NCBI GenBank assembly: GCA_964428795.1
Contig: CAYRZL010000019.1
Span: forward strand, 1 to 34,242
Source: CAYRZL01 sp964428795
GTDB lineage: Bacteria > Bacillota > Clostridia > Lachnospirales > Lachnospiraceae
Reading direction: 5' to 3'
Length of the DNA: 34,242 nt
Numbering within the stretch: the stretch's first letter is position 1; the number at the start of each line of letters is the position of its first letter. This document shows, piece by piece, positions 1-8,561 of the stretch. Under the pieces are notes generated by a model, which was given only the letters and a program-made list of their open reading frames with translations, had not been told where the DNA came from and ran no database searches. Made by a program: the position numbers and the translations under genes.

Positions 1-489
1 ACGAGCCATATCAGCACCGCCGAGACGTCCGGATACGGATGTCTTGATACCAAGTACGCCTGCTTTCATACTTCTGCTCATGCAGGATTTCATAGCTCTA
101 CGGAAAGATACACGGTTCTCAAGCTGTGCAGCGATATTCTCTGCAACAAGCTGTGCATCTTTGTCCGGTCTTTTTACTTCTTTGATATCCACAATCAGTT
201 TTTTGCTTGTGTATTTCTGAAGCTCTTTCTTTACTTTCTCAATCTCAGCGCCGCCCTTACCGATAACAACACCTGGTTTTGCTGTGTAAATGATTACTTT
301 TACACGGTCAGCTGTTCTCTCGATCTCAATTTTTGCTACGCCTGCGCTGTATAATTTTTTCTTAAGAAATTTTCTGATATTGTAATCTTCTACCAAGTAA
401 TCTGCGAAATCGCCTTCTGCATACCATTTGGAATCCCAGTCCTTGATAACGCCGACTCTCAAACCATGAGGATTAACCTTCTGTCCCAT
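1..489 (-). CDS. rpsC: 30S ribosomal protein S3 (partial, C-terminus beyond left edge)
   Basis: Small-subunit protein S3 binds the 16S rRNA head and lines the mRNA entry channel. The 163 codons present start with ATG at 487-489, giving MGQKVNPHGLRVGVIKDWDS, the family's usual N-terminus. A KH-type RNA-binding motif (VVIGKGGAEIEKV) lies near residue 70, and the C-terminal part begins with the TSVSGRLGGADMAR stretch that runs off the left edge. A strong AGGAGG-type site precedes the start, and rplV ends 10 bases upstream. It is the eighth gene of the S10 operon as seen here. Identity is certain; only the missing C-terminal quarter is unknown. Confidence 0.98.
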   Translation of the reverse strand, partial: MGQKVNPHGLRVGVIKDWDSKWYAEGDFADYLVEDYNIRKFLKKKLYSAGVAKIEIERTADRVKVIIYTAKPGVVIGKGGAEIEKVKKELQKYTSKKLIVDIKEVKRPDKDAQLVAENIAAQLENRVSFRRAMKSCMSRSMKAGVLGIKTSVSGRLGGADMAR

Positions 490-499
490 GTTTTACCTC

Positions 500-886
500 C
501 TATCTCTCATTCAGCACGATTGTAATATGGCTCATTCTCTTCTCGATTCTATAAGCTCTACCCTGTGCTCTTGGTCTGATTCTCTTCATTGTAGGTCCTT
601 TGTTTGCGTAGCACTCCTCAATGTAGAGGTTCTCTGCGCTCATTCCATTGTTGTTTTCAGCATTTGCGATCGCTGATTTCAACAGTTTTTCGATTACGCT
701 GGAAGCGTATCTTGGATTGTATGCAAGAATTGCCAATGCAGTCTGAACATCTTTGCCGCGGATTGCATCTAAAACAAAACATGCTTTCTGAACAGACATT
801 CTAGCAAAAGATAATTTTGCTGAAGGTCTGGTATCTTTATTAGCATTACGCTCTCTTTTTATTTGGGATCTATGTCCTTTTGCCAT
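500..886 (-). CDS. rplV: 50S ribosomal protein L22
   Basis: L22 binds 23S rRNA, and its extended beta-hairpin lines the peptide exit tunnel. The 128-residue product has an N-terminal basic extension (MAKGHRSQIKRERNANKDTR) before the core motif AKLSFARMSVQKACFVLDAI, and ends with the tunnel-loop region GPTMKRIRPRAQGRAYRIEK and the typical SHITIVL strand. Its length fits clostridial L22. An AAAGGAGG site sits 6-7 bases before the ATG. It lies between rpsS and rpsC, the conserved bacterial order. Confidence 0.98.
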   Translation of the reverse strand: MAKGHRSQIKRERNANKDTRPSAKLSFARMSVQKACFVLDAIRGKDVQTALAILAYNPRYASSVIEKLLKSAIANAENNNGMSAENLYIEECYANKGPTMKRIRPRAQGRAYRIEKRMSHITIVLNER

Positions 887-907
887 GGATAAAACCTCCT
901 TTCAAAA

Positions 908-1189
908 CTATCTTACACGTGATTTCTTTTCGTCTTTTCCATGTCCTCTGTAAGTTCTGGTTGCTACGAACTCTCCGAGCTTGTGGCCTACCATATCCTC
1001 TGTAACATATACCGGAACATGTTTTCTTCCATCATGAACTGCGATTGTATGTCCAACCATCTGCGGGAAAATTGTGGAACGACGGGACCAGGTTTTGATA
1101 ACCTGTTTGTCGCCTGCTGCATTCAAAGCATCAATTTTCTTCAACAAGCTTTCATCAGCAAATGGTCCTTTTTTTAATGAACGAGCCAT
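908..1189 (-). CDS. rpsS: 30S ribosomal protein S19
   Basis: S19 forms a complex with S13 in the head of the small subunit, near the A-site tRNA. The 93-residue protein opens with MARSLKKGPFADESLLKKID and carries the family motifs TWSRRSTIFPQMVGHTIAVHDGRKHVPVYV and KLGEFVATRTYRGH (quoted here as separate segments of the same protein), followed by a basic tail. The length is normal. The gene sits 13 bases downstream of rplB and 21 bases upstream of rplV, with a good ribosome binding site (GAGGTAAGATC region). No anomaly is seen. Confidence 0.98.
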   Translation of the reverse strand: MARSLKKGPFADESLLKKIDALNAAGDKQVIKTWSRRSTIFPQMVGHTIAVHDGRKHVPVYVTEDMVGHKLGEFVATRTYRGHGKDEKKSRVR

Positions 1190-1202
1190 ATGATCTTACC
1201 TC

Positions 1203-2048
1203 CTATTTGATTGCCTTTCCGTCTCTTCTTCTTACGATGAGTTTGTTAGACTGTTTGTTTTTCTTTCTTGTCTTCAAGCCAAGAGCAGGTTTGCCCCAAG
1301 GTGTGCTTGGACCTGGACGACCGATACCTGTCTTACCTTCACCACCACCGTGTGGATGGTCATTCGGGTTCATAACAGAACCGCGTACTGTCGGGCGGAT
1401 ACCCATGTGGCGTTTACGTCCTGCTTTACCGATGTTGATCAGGTTGTGGTCACCGTTACCTACAACACCAACGGTTGCTCTGCAGTTTAACGGAACCATT
1501 CTCATCTCGCCGGATGGCAATCTCAGAGTTGCATATTTTCCTTCTTTCGCCATCAGCTGTGCGCTCATACCTGCAGAACGAACAAGCTGACCGCCTTTTC
1601 CGGGATGCAGCTCAATGTTGTGTACCTGTGTACCTACCGGGATGCTTTCCAGAGGCAGGCAGTTACCAACTTTAACCTCAGCCTGAGGTCCGTTCATAAC
1701 CTTCATACCGTCTGTCAATCCTGCAGGTGCAAGGATATATGCTTTCTCACCGTCTGCGTAGCAGATCAAAGCGATGTTTGCTGTTCTGTTCGGATCGTAC
1801 TCGATACCGATTACGGTTGCCGGAATACCGTCTTTTGCATTTCTCTTGAAATCAATAACTCTGTATTTCTTTCTGTTTCCGCCGCCGCGATGTCTTACTG
1901 TGATTTTACCCTGATTATTACGTCCAGAATTTTTATTCAAGGAAACCAACAGGGATTTCTCAGGAGTTTTCTTTGTAATCTCGGAGAAATCAGAGCCAGT
2001 CATGTTTCTTCTGGAAGGTGTATATGGGTTATATGTCTTGATTCCCAT
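1203..2048 (-). CDS. rplB: 50S ribosomal protein L2
   Basis: L2 is a primary 23S rRNA-binding protein needed for subunit joining and peptidyl-transferase function. The 281-residue product has the N-terminal MGIKTYNPYTPSRRNMTGSD, the RNA-binding HRGGGNRKKYR segment and the C-terminal NPNDHPHGGGEGKTGIGRPG loop that includes the conserved histidine near the peptidyl-transferase centre. Length is standard. It is separated from rplW by about 64 bases, one of the larger gaps within this operon, but I see no terminator there. Confidence 0.98.
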   Translation of the reverse strand: MGIKTYNPYTPSRRNMTGSDFSEITKKTPEKSLLVSLNKNSGRNNQGKITVRHRGGGNRKKYRVIDFKRNAKDGIPATVIGIEYDPNRTANIALICYADGEKAYILAPAGLTDGMKVMNGPQAEVKVGNCLPLESIPVGTQVHNIELHPGKGGQLVRSAGMSAQLMAKEGKYATLRLPSGEMRMVPLNCRATVGVVGNGDHNLINIGKAGRKRHMGIRPTVRGSVMNPNDHPHGGGEGKTGIGRPGPSTPWGKPALGLKTRKKNKQSNKLIVRRRDGKAIK

Positions 2049-2112
2049 AGTGAATCTCCTTTCGCTTCAAATGATTGATTATCGTACTTATCTGTACATA
2101 GGTTGCCGACTT

Positions 2113-2412
2113 TTATAATCCTGCAAAGATTTCGATCTCTTTGCTGTCCTCAGTCAGCTGAACGATTGCCTTTTTGGTTTTAGCGGTTTTTCCGTAAACC
2201 ATTCCGCGTCTTTTTGTCTTGCCTTCGCAATTCATTGTTTTAACGCTGGCAACTTTAACACCGTCGAACATTTTTTCAACAGCATCTTTGATCATGGTCT
2301 TGTTTGCTTCCGGGTGAACCAGGAATGTATATTTTTTCTCTGCCATGATATTCATGCTCTTCTCGGTAATAACCGGTTTGAGGATTACATCATAATACTG
2401 TACGTTTGCCAT
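2113..2412 (-). CDS. rplW: 50S ribosomal protein L23
   Basis: L23 sits at the exit of the peptide tunnel and is the docking site for trigger factor and the signal recognition particle. The 99-residue protein contains DVILKPVITEKSMNIMAEKK and the basic loop GKTKRRGMVYGKTAKTKKAI, both typical. Its ATG overlaps the TAA stop of rplD by one base (ATGcatAA arrangement read on the plus strand), so the two genes are probably translationally coupled. Confidence 0.98.
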   Translation of the reverse strand: MANVQYYDVILKPVITEKSMNIMAEKKYTFLVHPEANKTMIKDAVEKMFDGVKVASVKTMNCEGKTKRRGMVYGKTAKTKKAIVQLTEDSKEIEIFAGL

Positions 2413-3032
2413 TATGCATACACCTCCTGGATCTTCTCAACAGCCGCCTTTGTAGCAACTACTGTGTCATATTTCAAGATGTCATATACATTGATCGTGC
2501 TTGTGATAGCAGTTTTTACAGTAGGAATGTTTTTTGCGGAAAGCATTACTTTCTCATCATTCTCTGCAAGGACAACCAATGCTTTGTTTGCATTCAGATT
2601 TGTCAAAACGCCGGCAAATGCTTTTGTCTTAACTTCATCCATTTTCAGCTCATCAACAACGATGAATTTGTTGTCTGCTACTTTAGATGTAAGAACAGAT
2701 TTGAGAGCTGCTCTTTTCTCTTTTTTATTGATTTTGAAAGAATAATCTCTCGGTACCGGAGCGAATACTACGCCGCCGCCTGTCCACTGAGGAGCTCTTG
2801 TGGATCCCTGTCTGGCATGACCGGTTCCTTTCTGTCTCCAAGGTTTTCTTCCACCGCCCCTAACTTCTGAGCGGGTTTTTGCTTTCTGTGTACCCTGACG
2901 GTTGTTTGCAAGCTGCTGAACAACTGCCATGTGTACCAAATGCTCATTTACTTCTACGCCGAAGATTGCATCACTTAATTCCATGGTGCCAACTTCTTTG
3001 CCTTCCATATTATAAACAGATACGTTAGCCAT
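2412..3032 (-). CDS. rplD: 50S ribosomal protein L4
   Basis: L4 binds 23S rRNA domain I and extends a loop into the exit tunnel. In several bacteria it also represses its own S10 operon by binding the leader RNA. The 206-residue product shows the conserved loop RSEVRGGGRKPWRQKGTGHA and GSTRAPQWTGGGVVFAP, followed by the C-terminal alpha/beta domain. Length is normal. It lies between rplC and rplW and shares a base with rplW. The structured leader upstream of rpsJ is a plausible target, but L4 control has not been shown for this organism. Confidence 0.98.
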   Translation of the reverse strand: MANVSVYNMEGKEVGTMELSDAIFGVEVNEHLVHMAVVQQLANNRQGTQKAKTRSEVRGGGRKPWRQKGTGHARQGSTRAPQWTGGGVVFAPVPRDYSFKINKKEKRAALKSVLTSKVADNKFIVVDELKMDEVKTKAFAGVLTNLNANKALVVLAENDEKVMLSAKNIPTVKTAITSTINVYDILKYDTVVATKAAVEKIQEVYA

Positions 3033-3060
3033 CTGTGTGTCCTCCTTTCCAGATCAGGTA

Positions 3061-3738
3061 TTAAGCCTTAACGGTTTCCTTGATCGTTACTAAAGATTTT
3101 TTTGGTCCCGGTACAGCGCCTTTGATCAGCAGAAGATTATTCTCTGCGTCTACGCGAACAACCTCAAGGTTCTGTACAGTAACTTTCTTGCTTCCCATGT
3201 GACCAGGCATTCCTTTTCCTTTGAATACTTTACTCGGGGAAGAGCAAGCACCGTTGGAACCCTGATGACGATGGAATTTAGAACCGTGTGCCATAGGTCC
3301 TCTGTGCTGACCATATCTCTTGATCGCACCCTGGAAACCTTTACCTTTGGAAATTGCAGTAGCATCAATCTTGTCGCCTGCTGCAAAGATGTCTGCTTTG
3401 ATCTCATCTGCCAGATTGTAATCTGCGGCATTCTCAAATTTGAACTCGCGCACAAATCTCTTGCCGGATACACCAGCTTTGTCAAAGTGACCTTTTTCCG
3501 CTTTGTTCACACCGTGTCTGTGTCTGATTTCTTTCTTACCATTTGCGTCTTTGTTCACAACTTTCTCTTTCTTGTCAACAAAGCCAACCTGTACAGCGCT
3601 GTAACCGTCATTCTCTACGGTTTTGATCTGTGTTACTACACAAGGTCCAGCCTGTAATACAGTAACCGGGATTAAGCTTCCGGCTTCATCGAAGATTTGA
3701 GTCATTCCGACTTTTGTAGCTAAGATAGCTTTCTTCAT
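3061..3738 (-). CDS. rplC: 50S ribosomal protein L3
   Basis: L3 is an early-assembly protein that reaches the peptidyl-transferase centre. The 225-residue product begins MKKAILATKVGMTQIFDEAG and contains GSKFHRHQGSNGACSSPSKV followed by FKGKGMPGHMGSKKVTVQNL, the central extension motif. A strong AGGAGGTAATAAG site precedes the ATG. It has an internal insertion relative to the shorter Gram-negative proteins (around residues 95-115), common in Clostridia. Unusually, it is separated from rpsJ by 365 bases rather than the few dozen typical of this operon. Confidence 0.98.
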   Translation of the reverse strand: MKKAILATKVGMTQIFDEAGSLIPVTVLQAGPCVVTQIKTVENDGYSAVQVGFVDKKEKVVNKDANGKKEIRHRHGVNKAEKGHFDKAGVSGKRFVREFKFENAADYNLADEIKADIFAAGDKIDATAISKGKGFQGAIKRYGQHRGPMAHGSKFHRHQGSNGACSSPSKVFKGKGMPGHMGSKKVTVQNLEVVRVDAENNLLLIKGAVPGPKKSLVTIKETVKA

Positions 3739-4103
3739 TCTTATTACCTCCTGTTTTCTCTACAGCGGAACGCATTTGCGTTCATCCTAGAACAGTCGTA
3801 TATAAGTGGAACACTATGAACCTGCCTTTTGCAACTCGGGTTAACAGCAGGTATGTTGATTCCGGCGATCCCTTTTTATCAGAATCTTAAGAATGGTTTG
3901 TGTTGCTTCTATATATAACCCTTCAGGATTTTACCTTGATTTTGTTTTCTGAGGAAGTTCTTTTCGCTAAGCTCAAACTTCGCTTTCACTCGTTTTCACT
4001 AATCTCAAAGAACGACCTCGCACTAGACAATTGAACATTAGCAGTTCAATTGTCCTCAATTCGAACTTCGCTTTTGGCTCGTTCTCATTAAGTTGCTTTC
4101 GGT
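3739..4103 (-). other. Extended rpsJ-rplC intergenic region
   Basis: No convincing gene lies here. Read in the direction of transcription, the region holds two imperfect direct copies of an element whose core is AAGCGAAGTT (plus-strand 4055-4083 and 3967-3995), an 11-bp perfect hairpin between copy one and copy two, and a short palindrome GAACGCAAATGCGTTC just upstream of the rplC ribosome binding site (about 3769-3784). No U-rich terminator tail and no strong promoter were found. It could be a small inserted repeat element or a structured regulatory RNA within the operon; the sequence alone does not decide. Confidence 0.7.
4026..4054. repeat. Perfect 11-bp inverted repeat (hairpin) between rpsJ and rplC
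   Basis: The arms GACAATTGAAC (4026-4036) and GTTCAATTGTC (4044-4054) are exact reverse complements around a 7-base loop. Neither side is followed by a T run, so a simple intrinsic terminator is unlikely. It sits between two imperfect direct repeats. Confidence 0.85.
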
Positions 4104-4415
4104 CTACTTCATCTTGATGTCAATGTGAACACCTGCCGGCATTTCGAGTCTGGACAATGCATCAACTGTTTTCTGTGTCGGTGCAATGATGTCGATCAGT
4201 CTCTTATGAGTTCTCTGCTCGAACTGCTCTCTGGAATCTTTGTATTTGTGAACAGCTCTCAGGATAGTTACTACTTCCTTCTTTGTCGGAAGTGGTACCG
4301 GTCCGCTCACCTGTGCTCCAGTTTTCTTCACAGTCTCGATGATTTTTTTCGCGGATGCATCTACTAACTGATGATCATACGCTTTCAGTGTGATTCTCAT
4401 TACTTGACTTGCCAT
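4104..4415 (-). CDS. rpsJ: 30S ribosomal protein S10 / NusE
   Basis: S10 is part of the 30S head and, as NusE, joins the transcription antitermination complex. The 103-residue product carries MRITLKAYDHQLVDASAKKI, the GPVPLPTKKEVVTILRAVHK segment and RLIDIIAPTQKTVDALSRLE, all diagnostic. It begins with MASQVMRI; the extra MASQ relative to some homologs is supported by an AGGAGGCGGC site about 8 bases before this ATG. It is the first gene of the operon, preceded by a long structured leader and a strong promoter. Confidence 0.98.
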   Translation of the reverse strand: MASQVMRITLKAYDHQLVDASAKKIIETVKKTGAQVSGPVPLPTKKEVVTILRAVHKYKDSREQFEQRTHKRLIDIIAPTQKTVDALSRLEMPAGVHIDIKMK

Positions 4416-4640
4416 AAAAAAAGCCGCCTCCTTATTCGTACTTTTACTTCAGCACGACAAGTGGTGACTGTACACTCTCCCGTGTGTATCCTTTCGGTTC
4501 TCACACGTCGTTTCTACTCTCCGGTAGACTATTGTGATACAGTGACTTGTCGTCAGTTTCCTAACTTGACATTCGCTCCACGGAAAACCTGCCACGTGGG
4601 CAGCAACCTCACGCTTCGTAGCTATCAATGTCACAGCGTT
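4416..4640 (-). promoter_or_regulatory. Structured S10 operon leader RNA
   Basis: The transcribed region upstream of rpsJ folds by eye into a closed domain. ACGACAAGT (4454-4462, plus strand) pairs perfectly with ACTTGTCGT (4545-4553), continued by ACTGTA (4467-4472) with TACAGT (4538-4543). Inside are small hairpins such as TCTAC...GTAGA, GTGTG...CACAC around CCGAAAGG, and ACAC...GTGT. S10 leaders bound by L4 are known in other bacteria, so feedback control of the operon is a reasonable inference. The ligand is not shown by sequence. Confidence 0.75.
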
Positions 4641-4644
4641 GTTT

Positions 4645-4673
4645 AGTATAATTCATTTGTTTTTTAATTTCAA
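4645..4673 (-). promoter_or_regulatory. Sigma-A type promoter of the S10 operon
   Basis: On the minus strand, TTGAAA (4668-4673) and TATACT (4645-4650) are separated by exactly 17 bases. Both hexamers are near consensus and the surroundings are A/T-rich. It lies just upstream of the structured leader, about 230 bases from rpsJ, as expected for a leader-controlled ribosomal operon. Confidence 0.85.
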
Positions 4674-4704
4674 GAGGTAATTTAAAAAAGAATGAACTTT
4701 TTTG

Positions 4705-4733
4705 GAATAAAATTGTATTTTTTTTAATACAAT
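4705..4733 (-). terminator. Weak A/T-rich terminator after the SNF2 gene
   Basis: Just beyond the SNF2 stop codon, ATTGTATT and AATACAAT (4726-4733 and 4712-4719 on the plus strand) form an 8-bp stem with a six-base A loop, followed on the minus strand by TTTATT. The stem has few G-C pairs, so termination may be partial. Confidence 0.5.
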
Positions 4734-4741
4734 CTGTTTTT

Positions 4742-7700
4742 TCATGCCTGGATCAGCTCCAACAGCTCTTCCTTGCTCATATTGCTGAGATTACCCATCT
4801 CGCCTTTTAATATTTCATCTGCCAGATCCTTCTTTGTATCCTGCATACGAAGAATCTTTTCTTCAATAGTTCCTTTTACAATCAGTTTATATACAGCCAC
4901 CTTTTTCGTCTGTCCAATCCGGTGCGCACGATCCGTTGCCTGGTTCTGCACCGCCTGATTCCACCATGGATCATAATGAATCACCACATCCGCTCCGGTA
5001 AGATTTAATCCTGTCCCTCCTGCTTTCAGCGAAATCAGGAATACGGGCGTATCATCCTCATTAAATGACGTTACCAGCTCCACTCTCTTTTTCTTCGGTG
5101 TGGATCCGGTAATTTTATAATACCGCATACCCCTCTCATTCAAATCTTTCTCCAACAGCTCCAGCATAGAAGTAAATTGGGAAAAAACGAGCATTTTATG
5201 TCCGCCTTCCGCAGCGCTTTCTATCAATTCCATGCATGCCTCCCGTTTTGCCGAACCGCCATTATAATTCTCCAGTAAAAGGGAGGGATCACAGCATATC
5301 TGTCTGATTTTTGTCAGCTCTGCCAGTATCTGCAGCTTATTTTTCCGGAAATTATCCTCGCTCTGTCCGGCAAGCAGGTCTTTCATATGAGTCACTTGTC
5401 CATCATAGATCTGCTGCTGCTTTTTATCCGGCTTTGCATAACGTGTCTCTTCCAGCTTATCCGGAAGATCCCGCAGCACATCCTGTTTTAAGCGGCGCAA
5501 AATAAAGGGTGAGACCATTCGCTTCAGGCGTTTTATTGCATCCTCATCCTTATTCTTCGCAATGGGGCTTTCCAGCTCCTTGCGAAACGTCTCATAACCA
5601 TACAAAAATCCCGGCATCAGATAGTCAAAAATACTCCACAGTTCGCTCAACCTGTTTTCAATGGGCGTGCCTGTCAATGCATAACGAATTTTGCTGTTCA
5701 GAATTTTCACAGACTTTGCCGCTGCGGTAACATGGTTTTTAATATACTGCGCCTCATCTAAAATCTGATATGTAAAATGTGCATCTTCATAATATGCAAT
5801 GTCCCGCTTTAACAGATCATAAGATGTCAGCATAACGTCCACAGACTCATATTTTTCGATTTTGCTCTGCCGCTCCTTCTGTGTCCCCACTACGGGACAC
5901 ACATTCAGTTCCGGTGCAAATTTTTCAAACTCCTCCTGCCAGTTATAAACGAGAGATGCAGGTGTGATCACAATGGAGGTTCCCACCACCCCCTCTGCTT
6001 TTGCAGCCTGGAGTACAGATATCACCTGAAGCGTCTTTCCGAGCCCCATATCGTCTGCAAGAATGCCGCCGAATCCGCAATGCGCCAGTGTGCGCAGCCA
6101 GCGATAGCCGAAAATCTGATAATTGCGCATTACGCCTTTTAGTTTTTCCGGAACCTCATAATCAGAATCTCCTACCGTCTTGAACTCCTTTACCAGATTT
6201 TTAAAATGCCTGTCGCGGTTCGTATAAATCCCCTCGCTCTGTTCCAGCATCTTGTCCAGATAGAGCGCACGGTAAAGAGGAAGCTTCATCTTTCCTTTTA
6301 CAAATTCTTTCGGCGAAAGCCGCAGGGCGTCCATCATCATTGCAAGCTCTTCCAGGCTATGATCATCCAAGTCCAGAAAATCTCCGTTTTTCAGGCGGTG
6401 ATATTTTTTCTTCCTTTTATAACTGTTCAAAACCTCAAGCAATTCTCCGCCCGTAAGCTCGTCCGAAAAAACGGACAGATTCATAATGTCACTTTTTACA
6501 GAAACTCCCACAGTCAACTTGGGCTGCTTTCGTACCTTTAACCGCTGAAAGCGGTCTGTTCCCTGCACCTCACCAAAAGCCATGAGAGACGTCACACCGT
6601 AATTCAGCACACGATACAGACGATCCTCATCTCCGTCACAATGAAACAGATTCTGCTGCATATCCACTTCCGGGAAAAATTCCTTTACATGATGAATGAT
6701 CTCTTTTTCCCTGCTTTTATCCCTGAAAATCTCTTTTGGATACGCCTCTCTCATCCAATCCAATGGCTGACATTCCGCATCCCCGTAAAACGCCTTTACT
6801 TCACAGGTCATATTATTCTGAACCGCATCCAGATAAAATACAAAAGAGGCTTCCGGAGGCAGATATGCTTCCACCTGTTCCATATCATTTTCCTGAACAA
6901 CCGCAAATTCCCGAAGCTTCGGTAAAACCGTATAAAAAAACTCTGACAGATTTTTCCTGCCAACCCGGATCGCCACATCATCATACTTGTTTATGTCTAA
7001 AAACGGTTCGATCTCCGCTTTTCTTTCCCTGCTCACACGGTTCAGTTCAGAATCAGCTATGTAATACAGCCGCTCCATCCCCTCGGTAAATTTCGGCAGA
7101 TCCCCCCGCAGCTCCACTCCCTCAAACACATTCTTTTCATCATAACAAGGAGAAAGCTCCAGTTTTATCTCCGGATCCTTCTCCTTAAACAGCAACTGTT
7201 TCCTTTTTGATGTTCCGTCCATTTTATCTGTATAGGAAACATAACTGTCCTTTGCAAGTTCAAAAAAATCATCCAGCCGCTGACCATACAGGCTTACAGC
7301 TCCCTTTATTTCTTCGCTGATTTCTCCATAATACCGATACGCCCTGTGTGAAAATTCACTTCGCTCCTGCTCCAACTTCACAATTTTTCGAATATACTTA
7401 TAATACTTCTGTGATGCCTCCGCAAATGTACTGACAGAAAAATGGATCTCCGAATTTTTCCCGAGAGACCATTTTCCTTTATCTTCCACCGTCTGTACAA
7501 ACTCCGTCAGATTCTTTACTACATACAATTTATCGATTCCCACCCGGAAAGAAAGCTTCCACTCATCATAGCTCCTTTCCAGACGGGGCTCCAACGTAAC
7601 CTCCTGCCTGAACCCAGCATCCGACTGAGCCGCATCAGCTACCCGCTTATTCCGAAAATTTTGAAACAAAATCAATGCATTGTAATCCGTTGCGTCACCC

Positions 7701-8425
7701 GGATTGTTTTTCAACAGATAATCCGACAGCAAAAAGAGCAGTGCGGTCTCATGAACACAAAGCTCTGTCTGTATATTGTTCGGTCTGTAATAATCATTAT
7801 AGTATGTCCGGTAGCATTGAGGAACATGACACCCTGCCATGCGGACAGCGTCCCTGTCAAATTCTATCTCGATCTCGCTGAAAAAACGATTGATCCATAC
7901 AATTCCCCGTGCAATTCCCCGCATTCCTTTTCTCATGCGTTCATCACTATAATAAAACTCAACCCCCTTCATCTCTATCATCCCGTCCTCGATCCACTGC
8001 TTTGCTTTTTCACATGTCTGATCGTAAAAAATGAGTTTCCGGGTAATACGCTTTATATCAAAATACCTGTATTCTTCCTCATAGGAAATATCAGAAAAAG
8101 GATCGATCCTCTTTTTTTCCACAACCGTCCGCGTCGGCTTCTGCTTCAACACCTGCTGCTTTTCCCGATTCTGCTGCGCTTCAATGGCATACAGAACAGC
8201 CGCCATATGCTTGCATTTCAGTCCATCCTGGGCATAAGGACAGTCACATACCAGACGGGGCTTATTTTCATTTACAAACTGTGCGAAGACCGTGTATGCT
8301 TCACTTCCCCACACTTCTGCCTGATAGGAAAGATCGAATTGCTGCAGATTATGTACCTTCCCTTTTTTATAGTAATTTCTGCCACGCTCTAATATCGTAC
8401 GATTGAATAAATAATCCCATTTCAT
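4742..8425 (-). CDS. SWIM zinc finger / SNF2-family DEAD-box helicase
   Basis: A 1227-residue Swi2/Snf2-type ATPase, expected to translocate on double-stranded DNA; its cellular role in Firmicutes is poorly defined. A SWIM zinc finger lies at residues 60-73 (C60, C62, C71, H73 in CDCPYAQDGLKCKH). A long middle region resembles the bacterial SNF2-associated domain. The two RecA-like lobes follow: Walker A DDMGLGKT with K797, Walker B LDEAQYIKN with D890-E891, motif III-like ALTGTPIENRLSELWS, and C-terminal motifs LISLKAGGTGLNLTGAD and NQATDRAHRIGQ. Length and domain order fit intact family members. It has its own candidate promoter and is co-directional with the recombinase cassette upstream. 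No partner suggesting a specific defence system is adjacent. Confidence 0.93.
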   Translation of the reverse strand: MKWDYLFNRTILERGRNYYKKGKVHNLQQFDLSYQAEVWGSEAYTVFAQFVNENKPRLVCDCPYAQDGLKCKHMAAVLYAIEAQQNREKQQVLKQKPTRTVVEKKRIDPFSDISYEEEYRYFDIKRITRKLIFYDQTCEKAKQWIEDGMIEMKGVEFYYSDERMRKGMRGIARGIVWINRFFSEIEIEFDRDAVRMAGCHVPQCYRTYYNDYYRPNNIQTELCVHETALLFLLSDYLLKNNPGDATDYNALILFQNFRNKRVADAAQSDAGFRQEVTLEPRLERSYDEWKLSFRVGIDKLYVVKNLTEFVQTVEDKGKWSLGKNSEIHFSVSTFAEASQKYYKYIRKIVKLEQERSEFSHRAYRYYGEISEEIKGAVSLYGQRLDDFFELAKDSYVSYTDKMDGTSKRKQLLFKEKDPEIKLELSPCYDEKNVFEGVELRGDLPKFTEGMERLYYIADSELNRVSRERKAEIEPFLDINKYDDVAIRVGRKNLSEFFYTVLPKLREFAVVQENDMEQVEAYLPPEASFVFYLDAVQNNMTCEVKAFYGDAECQPLDWMREAYPKEIFRDKSREKEIIHHVKEFFPEVDMQQNLFHCDGDEDRLYRVLNYGVTSLMAFGEVQGTDRFQRLKVRKQPKLTVGVSVKSDIMNLSVFSDELTGGELLEVLNSYKRKKKYHRLKNGDFLDLDDHSLEELAMMMDALRLSPKEFVKGKMKLPLYRALYLDKMLEQSEGIYTNRDRHFKNLVKEFKTVGDSDYEVPEKLKGVMRNYQIFGYRWLRTLAHCGFGGILADDMGLGKTLQVISVLQAAKAEGVVGTSIVITPASLVYNWQEEFEKFAPELNVCPVVGTQKERQSKIEKYESVDVMLTSYDLLKRDIAYYEDAHFTYQILDEAQYIKNHVTAAAKSVKILNSKIRYALTGTPIENRLSELWSIFDYLMPGFLYGYETFRKELESPIAKNKDEDAIKRLKRMVSPFILRRLKQDVLRDLPDKLEETRYAKPDKKQQQIYDGQVTHMKDLLAGQSEDNFRKNKLQILAELTKIRQICCDPSLLLENYNGGSAKREACMELIESAAEGGHKMLVFSQFTSMLELLEKDLNERGMRYYKITGSTPKKKRVELVTSFNEDDTPVFLISLKAGGTGLNLTGADVVIHYDPWWNQAVQNQATDRAHRIGQTKKVAVYKLIVKGTIEEKILRMQDTKKDLADEILKGEMGNLSNMSKEELLELIQA

Positions 8426-8505
8426 ATGTTATTGACCTCTCTGTTCCTGCCTGAAACGTATTCCCGCTCCCTGTTTTTGTTCATCGCGCAAATTTCAACA
8501 ATGTC

Positions 8506-8534
8506 AGTCTACCATAAAAAGAACTCTTCATCAA
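8506..8534 (-). promoter_or_regulatory. Candidate promoter of the SNF2 gene
   Basis: On the minus strand, TTGATG (8529-8534) and TAGACT (8506-8511) are separated by 17 bases, about 80 bases before the SNF2 start. Matches to consensus are 4 of 6 in each hexamer, so support is moderate. Confidence 0.45.
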
Positions 8535-8561
8535 CATTAAAAAGAAACCCGGCAGCTAAAG

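Noticed and set aside
4026..4054. Intrinsic terminator between rpsJ and rplC
   Set aside because: The hairpin is strong but has no T run on either side, and it would cut off most of the essential operon.
7102..7107. C6 run in the SNF2 gene as another contingency tract
   Set aside because: It is in frame, shorter than the five tracts of 7-9, and sits in a housekeeping-like gene.
7442..8392. A 316-codon open frame on the plus strand
   Set aside because: It is antisense to the SNF2 helicase gene, has no recognisable motif and is explained as a shadow of the coding frame on the other strand.
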